DNA of 20,190 nt from assembly GCA_937896505.1 (NCBI GenBank), contig CALBNP010000215.1, forward strand, positions 1-20,190, given 5' to 3'. This DNA comes from an uncultured Bacteroidales bacterium. GTDB taxonomy: Bacteria; Bacteroidota; Bacteroidia; Bacteroidales; F082. The notes below the pieces were generated by a model. It saw only the letters and a list, made by a program, of their open reading frames with translations. It had not been told where the DNA came from and did no database searches. This document shows, piece after piece, positions 13,712-20,190 of the stretch. Within the stretch, counting starts at the first letter, position 1, and each line of letters begins with the position of its first letter. Position numbers and translations under genes: made by a program.

Positions 13712-14989
13712 ATGAAAAAGACATTGCTGCTGCTTCAATGGGCGTTCATCAGCCTCGGACTTTTTGCCCAAGACTTCGACTTGCCCTGCGGAAATATCAA
13801 CTACAAGCCTGAGGTTCAGACGGTTTTGCTTTATGCCGATGGCGACCAGCTGAACGAACCGATTATTCCATTGGACGACATGATGGGCCGACTCACGCTA
13901 TCATTTGATGTCCTCAATGGTCAAGGCGATGTGCTGAATTATACCTTCATCCATTGCACCAACGACTGGTATCCTACCGACATTCAGCGTGTTCAGTATG
14001 CGTCAGGCTTCGAATCCGACAGGGTTGACGATTTCGCCTTTTCACGAAACACCTTGGTCGATTACGTCAACTATCAACTCGTTTTCCCGCGCGAAGACCT
14101 CGTGCCGCTCATTTCGGGCAATTATCTTCTGATTGTCTATGGCGATGACATGAGCGAGGAAAACATCTACCTGACACGCCGTTTCATGGTCTTGGACGAA
14201 AAAGCCCATGTGGGAGCTTCTGTGCCGCGCTACCCTGACGATTTGACGCTCACCGATACGCACCAGCAACTCGATGTGCGTGTCGCGATGGGTAACATCT
14301 CATCGGGCAATGTGCAGCAATATACCAACTTGACTATCAAGCAGAACGGACGTTGGGATAACATGGTTGAAGGCCTGAAACCTTCTTTCGTCTATCCCGA
14401 TTATCTCTCGTATGAGCACGAGCCGTTGACGGTTTTCCCGGGTATCAACCAATTTCTCCGTTTCAACATTTGCAATTTCTATTTCCAGTCGGAAAATCTC
14501 GCCCATATACGTCAGACGGACGACTATTTTGAGATTGACATAGCGACTTTGGAACCGCGTCGCCATAAGGCATACAGCACTTACCAGGACATTCACGGTG
14601 AGAAGGTTATCTATGTGGAAAAGACTGGCGAAGACCCATCAACCGAAGCCGATTATGCGCGTGTCAATTTCTTCTACCAATGCGAGTCGCCTTATCTCGA
14701 TGAGGATGTCTATCTCATGGGCGCCTTCAACGATTGGCAATTCAACGAACGCAGCCGAATGGAATATGACCCACGTTATCGTGGCTATTTCGTTTCGCTC
14801 TTGCTGAAGCAAGGCTATTATAATTTCATGGTGACGACGCTCGACCGAAACAGCTACGAAGTGAGTACCGAGCTAACAGATGGCAACTTTTGGGAGACCA
14901 ACAACGTGTATCACCTTTATTTCTACTACTTTAACGCCATCAAAGGCTATGATGAGCTGATTGGCTATTCTGTCGTTAATTCACATTGA
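13712..14989 (+). CDS. Type IX secretion system plug protein (DUF5103 family)
   Basis: A 425-residue exported protein. Its signal peptide, residues 1-20, ends LGLFA-Q. The body matches the DUF5103/T9SS plug family: an N-terminal beta domain with PLDDMMGRLTLSFDVL, LNYTFIHCTNDWYPT and NYQLVFPREDLVPLISGNYLL, a middle domain and a C-terminal E-set-like domain (about 325-415) with DEDVYLMGAFNDW and GYFVSLLLKQGYYNF. Family knowledge: a Plug protein was found closing the periplasm-side or lateral opening of the SprA translocon in Flavobacterium. Its presence implies a T9SS elsewhere in this genome. It starts 12 bp after the acp stop, so it may share the fak-plsX transcript. The short-repeat arrays follow the stop. 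Confidence 0.88.
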   Translation: MKKTLLLLQWAFISLGLFAQDFDLPCGNINYKPEVQTVLLYADGDQLNEPIIPLDDMMGRLTLSFDVLNGQGDVLNYTFIHCTNDWYPTDIQRVQYASGFESDRVDDFAFSRNTLVDYVNYQLVFPREDLVPLISGNYLLIVYGDDMSEENIYLTRRFMVLDEKAHVGASVPRYPDDLTLTDTHQQLDVRVAMGNISSGNVQQYTNLTIKQNGRWDNMVEGLKPSFVYPDYLSYEHEPLTVFPGINQFLRFNICNFYFQSENLAHIRQTDDYFEIDIATLEPRRHKAYSTYQDIHGEKVIYVEKTGEDPSTEADYARVNFFYQCESPYLDEDVYLMGAFNDWQFNERSRMEYDPRYRGYFVSLLLKQGYYNFMVTTLDRNSYEVSTELTDGNFWETNNVYHLYFYYFNAIKGYDELIGYSVVNSH

Positions 14990-15030
14990 AAGTGGAAAGT
15001 GTTAAAGTGGAGAGTGGAAAGTGGAAAGTT
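14990..15030. repeat. AAAGTGG-type 7-bp tandem array after the T9SS plug gene
   Basis: Starts right after the stop codon and runs as iterated AAAGTGG / AGAGTGG / AAAGTT words with an approximate 7-bp step, interrupted once by GTT. Simple-sequence character, no coding potential. It is followed after 16 bp by the 16-bp array before priA. Confidence 0.7.
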
Positions 15031-15046
15031 AAATCCTTCAGTTCAT

Positions 15047-15094
15047 AAGTCTAATCGTCCAAAAGTCTAATTGTCCAAAAGTCTAATTGTCAAT
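15047..15094. repeat. Three 16-bp tandem repeats ending at the priA start codon
   Basis: Three contiguous units (15047, 15063, 15079), the first with C for T and the last ending AAT. The second is AAGTCTAATTGTCCAA. The array stops exactly at 15094; the priA ATG is 15095-15097. On the minus strand it is the same GAC-phased word (GACAATTAGAC) as at 6265 and 20143. The array therefore occupies the whole immediate leader and ribosome-binding region of priA. Confidence 0.85.
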
Positions 15095-17578
15095 ATGTCC
15101 ACAGAACGCATAACGCTATTTGCTGAGGTCCTGCTGCCTATTCCTGTGCCAGGTACCTTCACCTATCGCGTGCCTTTCGCGTTGAACGATTTGGTGCGCG
15201 TCGGGCAAAGGGCTGTGGTGCAGTTCGGCAAGACCAAAATCATGTCGGGACTTATCGTCAGCCTAACGGAACAAGTTCCATCGGTCGAAGTGAAATTTCT
15301 GATGGATATCCTTGACAATGAACCGCTTGTGAACGATATTCAACTGAAGTTCTGGGATTGGGTCAAGACGTATTACATGTGCCATCTTGGCGAGGTGATG
15401 CAGGCGGCTCTGCCTTCGGCCTTGAAGCTGAGCAGCGAAACTACGATTGCCTTGTCGCCTGATTTCGTGATGGATACGCAGGCCTTGAACGATTTCGAAT
15501 ACATGATTGTCGAGGCTTTGCAGGTGAAACCGAAAATCGCCATCAACGAAGTCAGCAAAATCATCGGCTTCAAGAAAGTCATGCCGTTGATTCACAGCAT
15601 GATGGAAAAAGGAATTTTGGTGATTGAAGAGGAACTGAATGAGAAATATAAGGCCAAGTATGAGCGTTTCGTGCGGTTGACGGCCGACTATCGCGATGAG
15701 CAGAAGCTTTCGGAACTGATGGACGCACTCACCAAAAGGGCTTTCAAGCAACTGGAGGTTTTGTTGGCCTATTTCACATTGGGTGGCGATTGCGATAATG
15801 ACGTGCTGGCCACCGAATTGCTAAAGAAAGCCAATGCCAATTCGTCGATTTTGAAGACCATGGCCGAAAAAAGCATCTTCGAAGTTTGCGAGAAGAAAGT
15901 CAGCCGACTAAAGGAATACAAGGTTCAGACCGATGTCTCGACCATTCAACTGACTGAAGCCCAACAGAATGCCTTCGACCAAATCAAGCAAGGTTTTGAG
16001 GAAAACAAACCCGTTTTGCTGCATGGCGTGACTTCGTCGGGCAAGACCGAAATCTATATCAAACTGATTAAGGAAGCCATCGACCAAGGTAAACAAGTAC
16101 TTTATCTGTTGCCTGAAATTGCACTTACTGCACAGATTATCAATCGTCTGAAACAATATTTTGGCGAAAGGTTGGGCGTTTATCATTCGCGTTATGGAAT
16201 TAACGAAAGGGTGGAGGTTTTGGAACAGGTGCGCGATTTTGCCAAGACGAAATCAAACCGCCATCAGATCATTATAGGTTCGCGCTCGGCCATCTTCTTG
16301 CCTTATTCTGATATAGGTCTCATCATTGTTGACGAAGAGCACGACAGCTCGTTCAAGCAGATTGACCCTGCACCGCGTTACAATGCTCGCGATGCCGCCA
16401 TCGTGCTGGCTGCCATGCACAAGGCAAAGATTTTGCTCGGCTCGGCGACACCTTCTTACGAGAGTTATTTCAACGCGTTGAACAACCGATTTAAGTTGGT
16501 CGAAATCACGGAACGTTTCGGGGGTGTGCAGATGCCGGAAATCATCCTTTCCGACATGCGCGTTGAACGCAAACGCAAGACCATGCAGGCTGATTTTGGC
16601 GGTACGCTCGTTGATGCCATGAAAGAGACTTTGGAGGAAAAGAATCAGGTCATTCTGTTCCAGAACCGTCGTGGATTCTCGCTGCGTTTGGAGTGCGACG
16701 ACTGCCATTATGTGCCGCAGTGCATCAATTGCGATGTGAGTCTGATTTATCACAAGCAGCAAAACAATTTGCGTTGCCACTATTGCGGCTACACGGCAGA
16801 AGTCCCGACGGAATGCCCTAACTGCCACAGTGCCAACATAAAAATGCACGGTTTTGGTACCGAAAAAATCGAGGAAGACTTGCAATTGGTGATGCCCGAT
16901 GCCAAGGTCGCGCGCCTCGATTTGGACACCACGCGTTCGCGCAACGACTACCAAAGCATTTTGGAACATTTCCAGGACAAGGAAACCAACATTTTGGTCG
17001 GAACGCAGATGGTTACCAAAGGCTTGGACTTTGATTCTGTGAAAGTTGTGGGAATCCTGAATGCCGACAACATGCTTTCCTACCCCGATTTTCGCGCCCA
17101 CGAACGCAGTTTCCAGCTGATGTCGCAGGTGGCAGGTCGTGCGGGCAGGAAAGGCAAACAGGGCAGGGTTATCATCCAGACTTACGAACCGGCGCATCCC
17201 GTGCTTCAAGATGTCTTGCGCAACGATTTCAAAGGCCTGTACGACAAGCAGATGGTCATTCGCAATCAGTTTGGCTATCCTCCATTTTACCGATTGATTC
17301 TCATCCGTTTGAAGCACAAGGACTATCAGCAACTTAATCCAGCAGCGGCGGAATTGGCATCAATGCTTCGCCCGATTTTCAAGCAAGACTTGTTAGGTCC
17401 CGAATATCCAGTAGTATCGAGAGTCAAAAATTTGTATATCAAGCAAATGCTGGTGAAATTCAGGCGTGAATATAATGCGCAGCAGGTGAAGGAAATCATC
17501 GCGCAGCAGATACATCTTTTCCAGCAAAATGTCGAGTACAAATCGGTGCAAATCCAGATAGACGTCGATCCTATGTAG
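15095..17578 (+). CDS. priA: Primosomal protein N' / replication restart helicase PriA
   Basis: A 3'-to-5' superfamily 2 DNA helicase that reloads the replisome at stalled forks. It has 827 residues from ATG 15095. The N-terminal DNA-binding domain (about 1-105) begins FAEVLLPIPVPGTFTYRVP. Walker A is GVTSSGKTEIY (311-321, K317), Walker B DEEH is at 413-416, and GSATPSYES is motif III. Eight zinc-binding cysteines sit at 534, 537, 543, 546, 561, 564, 574 and 577, as in E. coli PriA. GTQMVTKGLDFDSV and QVAGRAGRKGKQGRVIIQT are motifs V and VI. The frame stays open to a TTG at 15071, but that would translate the repeat array, so I use the ATG. No TAnnTTTG box is visible in the repeat-filled leader. 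Confidence 0.97.
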   Translation: MSTERITLFAEVLLPIPVPGTFTYRVPFALNDLVRVGQRAVVQFGKTKIMSGLIVSLTEQVPSVEVKFLMDILDNEPLVNDIQLKFWDWVKTYYMCHLGEVMQAALPSALKLSSETTIALSPDFVMDTQALNDFEYMIVEALQVKPKIAINEVSKIIGFKKVMPLIHSMMEKGILVIEEELNEKYKAKYERFVRLTADYRDEQKLSELMDALTKRAFKQLEVLLAYFTLGGDCDNDVLATELLKKANANSSILKTMAEKSIFEVCEKKVSRLKEYKVQTDVSTIQLTEAQQNAFDQIKQGFEENKPVLLHGVTSSGKTEIYIKLIKEAIDQGKQVLYLLPEIALTAQIINRLKQYFGERLGVYHSRYGINERVEVLEQVRDFAKTKSNRHQIIIGSRSAIFLPYSDIGLIIVDEEHDSSFKQIDPAPRYNARDAAIVLAAMHKAKILLGSATPSYESYFNALNNRFKLVEITERFGGVQMPEIILSDMRVERKRKTMQADFGGTLVDAMKETLEEKNQVILFQNRRGFSLRLECDDCHYVPQCINCDVSLIYHKQQNNLRCHYCGYTAEVPTECPNCHSANIKMHGFGTEKIEEDLQLVMPDAKVARLDLDTTRSRNDYQSILEHFQDKETNILVGTQMVTKGLDFDSVKVVGILNADNMLSYPDFRAHERSFQLMSQVAGRAGRKGKQGRVIIQTYEPAHPVLQDVLRNDFKGLYDKQMVIRNQFGYPPFYRLILIRLKHKDYQQLNPAAAELASMLRPIFKQDLLGPEYPVVSRVKNLYIKQMLVKFRREYNAQQVKEIIAQQIHLFQQNVEYKSVQIQIDVDPM

Positions 17579-17616
17579 TTTTCATATTTTCTTACATTTT
17601 ATTATCCAAAATTTCA

Positions 17617-17624
17617 TACCTTTG
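17617..17624 (+). promoter_or_regulatory. -7 promoter box for the outer-membrane receptor-like gene
   Basis: TACCTTTG matches TAnnTTTG, 36 bp before the ATG at 17661. No clear -33 TTTG is seen. It lies in the 82-bp spacer after priA, so the receptor gene is probably transcribed on its own. Confidence 0.6.
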
Positions 17625-17660
17625 CCATTTAATTTTGAAAACGGCAAATTTTATTTTTTT

Positions 17661-20132
17661 ATGAAAACTCGATTGGCTATATTGTTGACTCTCATTTGTT
17701 TTGCTCAGACTGTTTTTGCAGCTATTACCGTAAAGGGAAAAGTGGTTGACAATTCCACTGGCATGCCTATGGAATATGCAACGGTGCGTGCATGTTCCTT
17801 GCCTGACTCTACTTTCGTCCAAGGCTGCATAACGGATCCTAACGGATTGTTTTCTATGCAGTTGGAAAAAGGCCGCTATGTTTTTGAATTTCAGTATATG
17901 GGATTCATCCCTTCCTACAAGAATGTGACTCTCGATGGCTCGAAGTCAACGGTCGAATTGGGGAAAATCCAGCTGAAGCCTGACCAGCAAATGCTGAGCG
18001 AGGTGGATGTGGTGGCCGAAAAGAGCACCTACGAAATGACTTTGGACAAGCGCGTCTTCAATGTCGGTAAAGATGTGAGCAATACCGCCGGCAATGCCAT
18101 CGAGGTTTTGGAAAACATTCCTGCCGTTTCCGTCGATGTGGAAGGCAATGTGAGTCTGCGTGGCGACGAAGGCGTGCGCATCCTCATCGATGGCAAGGAA
18201 TCGGGTCTTTCGGGCATGAGCACGCAAGACGCTCTCCGCACCTTGCAAGGCGACATGATTGAGAAGGTGGAAGTCATCACCAATCCTTCGGTACGCTACG
18301 ATGCCGAAGGTTCTGCGGGTATCATCAATATTATCTTGAAGAAGGACAAACGACAAGGTTTCAATGGTGCCCTGAATGTGCGTGGCGGCTATCCTTGGCA
18401 ATATGGCGGCAGTTTCACGGGCAACTATCGCCTTCGCAAATGGAACTTTTTCAGCAGCATAGGCTACAATCACCGTTCTAACATTGGTGGTGGCGTGAAT
18501 AAGACAAAACACTTCACCGACATCATTGGCAACGATACTGTTTTCGACCAAATCACTGACCAGAAAACCGAACGCACGATGGGCCGCGACGGCATCAACT
18601 TCCGCCTGGGTGCCGACTATTACATCACCGACCGCGATATCATCAGCGCATCCGGAATGTTCCGCTACGGCAAGAATACTTCGCATCCAATAGTGAAATA
18701 TTATGACGTGTATCCGTTGCTCGACACATCATCTTACGATGTGCGTTCGGAAGATTGGTGGGAGACATCGCCAATGTATGAAGTCAATGTGAGCTACGAC
18801 AAGACTTTCGAGCGCGAAGGCCGTAGCCTGAAAGCCGAATTGCGTTATTTCCAGGATTTTGAGAACTCGAACTCTGACATCGTTGAAAGTCTTTACTTGA
18901 GTCCTAATGATATGTCGCAATCCATCTTCGACCTTTACCAGAAGACCAAGGAAAACCAAAGCATGCGTAACATCCAGGCCACTGTCGATTATGTGCATCC
19001 TTTCGCACAGAAAGCCCAGTGGGAGATTGGCGGAAAATATACTTACCGCGGCATCAACGATTGGTCTGAAGTGACCGAGAAGGCTGCCGATGGCGAATAT
19101 CATCCTTTGCAGGATTATTGCTACGACTACGATTATAACGAGCAAGTGTCGGCACTTTATACCAGTATCGGAAACGACTGGGGACGCTGGTCGGCACAAG
19201 TGGGCCTGCGTGCTGAGATGACCAATATCTCCACCAATCTGAAAGGCTATGCCCACGATGGCAACGATTCCATCAACCGCACCGATACCATTAACTTGTT
19301 CCCGAGTGCCCACATCAACTATTCGTTCAACGAGAACAACCAGTTGCAAATCAGCTATACGCGCCGAATCCGTCGTCCGGGCTTTTGGGACATGAGCCCT
19401 TTCCGCAGCTACAACGACAACCGTAACATCCGAATGGGTAATCCTGCCTTGAAGCCAACCTATATGGACAGCTACGAATTGGGCTACATTCATTTCTGGG
19501 AGCGCTCAAGCCTTAGCTTCACAGCCTATTATCGTCATGGAACCAATATGCGTCGCCACTACACCTACGAAAAAGATGGCGTCTATTATAGCATGCCCGT
19601 CAATTTCGGTAAGGCCGACGATTTTGGTGCTGAAGCTGTCGTACAAGGTCAGATCCTGAAATGGTGGAACTTGAATGGCAATGTCAATTTCTTCAAGTCG
19701 TTCACGCGTGGCACCATCGAAGGCCAATATTATGAGACCAAGTCGTGGATGTGTTTTGCCCGTCTGCTCAGCAAATTCACCATTGTTAAAGGCCTCGACC
19801 TGCAACTTACGGCGCATGTCATGGGACCGCATCTGGAGCCTCTTGGCAAGCGCGACGGCGAATGGTGGCTCGATGCTGCCATCAGCAAGGAAGTCTTCAA
19901 GGGCAACGGCACCATTACCTTCAACGTGCGTGACGTGTTCGGAACGCGCGGTCATGGCGGCGAATCGTGGGGCGACAACTTCTGGCAATACAGCAGCAGC
20001 ACATGGAACCGCACTTCCTTGTCACTCAACTTTAACTATCGCATCAACCAGCAAATGGGCAAACGCAACCGCCGCGACATGGAAGGCGGTGGCGACGATA
20101 GCGACGAAGGTTCATCGGAAGAAATGTATTGA
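17661..20132 (+). CDS. TonB-dependent receptor-like outer-membrane beta-barrel protein
   Basis: An 823-residue outer-membrane protein. The signal peptide (1-20) ends TVFA. A carboxypeptidase-regulatory-like / CNA-B-like domain follows (about 22-103; VKGKVVDNSTGMPMEYATV). The plug-like region (about 130-228) has NAIEVLENIPAVSVD, VSLRGDEGVRILIDGK and VEVITNPSVRYDAEGSAGI. A barrel of alternating aromatic strands covers the rest, as in the OMP_b-brl_3 family. It is not a typical SusC and has no SusD neighbour. The chain ends in a hydrophilic tail (KRNRRDMEGGGDDSDEGSSE) instead of a terminal aromatic strand. I chose ATG 17661 over an upstream ATG at 17622, which overlaps the promoter box and would put 13 residues ahead of the signal peptide. 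The cargo is unknown. Confidence 0.92.
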   Translation: MKTRLAILLTLICFAQTVFAAITVKGKVVDNSTGMPMEYATVRACSLPDSTFVQGCITDPNGLFSMQLEKGRYVFEFQYMGFIPSYKNVTLDGSKSTVELGKIQLKPDQQMLSEVDVVAEKSTYEMTLDKRVFNVGKDVSNTAGNAIEVLENIPAVSVDVEGNVSLRGDEGVRILIDGKESGLSGMSTQDALRTLQGDMIEKVEVITNPSVRYDAEGSAGIINIILKKDKRQGFNGALNVRGGYPWQYGGSFTGNYRLRKWNFFSSIGYNHRSNIGGGVNKTKHFTDIIGNDTVFDQITDQKTERTMGRDGINFRLGADYYITDRDIISASGMFRYGKNTSHPIVKYYDVYPLLDTSSYDVRSEDWWETSPMYEVNVSYDKTFEREGRSLKAELRYFQDFENSNSDIVESLYLSPNDMSQSIFDLYQKTKENQSMRNIQATVDYVHPFAQKAQWEIGGKYTYRGINDWSEVTEKAADGEYHPLQDYCYDYDYNEQVSALYTSIGNDWGRWSAQVGLRAEMTNISTNLKGYAHDGNDSINRTDTINLFPSAHINYSFNENNQLQISYTRRIRRPGFWDMSPFRSYNDNRNIRMGNPALKPTYMDSYELGYIHFWERSSLSFTAYYRHGTNMRRHYTYEKDGVYYSMPVNFGKADDFGAEAVVQGQILKWWNLNGNVNFFKSFTRGTIEGQYYETKSWMCFARLLSKFTIVKGLDLQLTAHVMGPHLEPLGKRDGEWWLDAAISKEVFKGNGTITFNVRDVFGTRGHGGESWGDNFWQYSSSTWNRTSLSLNFNYRINQQMGKRNRRDMEGGGDDSDEGSSEEMY

Positions 20133-20142
20133 TGTTTTTGGG

Positions 20143-20190
20143 GACAATTAGACATTTTGACAACTAGACAATTTGATTTTTGGATTATTT
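20143..20190. repeat. GAC-phased 8/16-bp array after the receptor gene (runs to window end)
   Basis: GACAATTAGAC at 20143-20153 and GACAACTAGAC at 20159-20169 lie 16 bp apart. The series continues as 8-bp half units beginning GA (GACAATTT, GATTTTTG, GATTATTT). Same word and period as the arrays at 6225-6290 and 15047-15094. It starts 10 bp after the stop codon and may continue beyond the window. Confidence 0.7.

Noticed and set aside
15071..15094. TTG start for PriA within the repeat array
   Set aside because: It would translate repeat units; the ATG at 15095 matches the family start.

Overview
The window looks like chromosome of an uncultured Bacteroidales (Bacteroidota) bacterium. The reasons are: repeated TAnnTTTG (-7) promoter boxes with little sign of Shine-Dalgarno sites; secreted proteins whose signal peptides end in A-Q; a TonB-dependent receptor-like outer-membrane protein of the OMP beta-barrel type; a type IX secretion plug protein (DUF5103); a DUF2147 protein; and Bacteroidales-type LeuRS, PurE and adenylate kinase. 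A T9SS component argues against Bacteroides sensu stricto and fits a Prevotella/Porphyromonas-like or rumen/gut Bacteroidales lineage. I see no phage, IS element, CRISPR array, tRNA or rRNA.

Layout. 1-1523 (+) is the 3' part of leuS, which carries an inserted DUF559-like (PD-(D/E)XK nuclease fold) domain. 1527-4362 (-) holds an scpB-like methylmalonyl-CoA decarboxylase, an M16 zinc protease and an O-methyltransferase. 4587-5510 (+) is a DUF2147 secreted protein followed by a low-molecular-weight tyrosine phosphatase. 5616-6951 (-) is hpt then adk (purine salvage and adenylate balance), divergent from purE (7202-7708, +; de novo purine synthesis), whose leader carries three tandem 39-bp hairpin repeats. 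7712-9115 (-) is a secreted GH29 alpha-L-fucosidase, divergent from a small lipoprotein gene (9221-9775, +). 9945-13699 (+) is a tightly overlapping operon fakA-fakB-plsX-acp, followed by the T9SS plug gene (13712-14989), priA (15095-17578) and a TonB-dependent receptor-like gene (17661-20132).

How the genes fit together. The FakA/FakB pair is expected to phosphorylate fatty acids to acyl-phosphate. PlsX interconverts acyl-phosphate and acyl-ACP, and the fourth gene supplies an ACP, so the four genes form a self-contained acyl-phosphate module. hpt, adk and purE share a purine theme across a divergent promoter region. The other genes are mostly individual housekeeping or envelope functions.

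Most unusual items: (1) the DUF559-like domain inside LeuRS, with its acidic/Lys core apparently intact; (2) the FakA-FakB-PlsX-ACP cassette in a Bacteroidales; (3) a family of short-period intergenic repeats, especially an 8/16-bp GAC-phased array at three separate loci, one ending exactly at the priA start codon; (4) the triple hairpin array in the purE leader. No gene-free stretch exceeds 300 bp.
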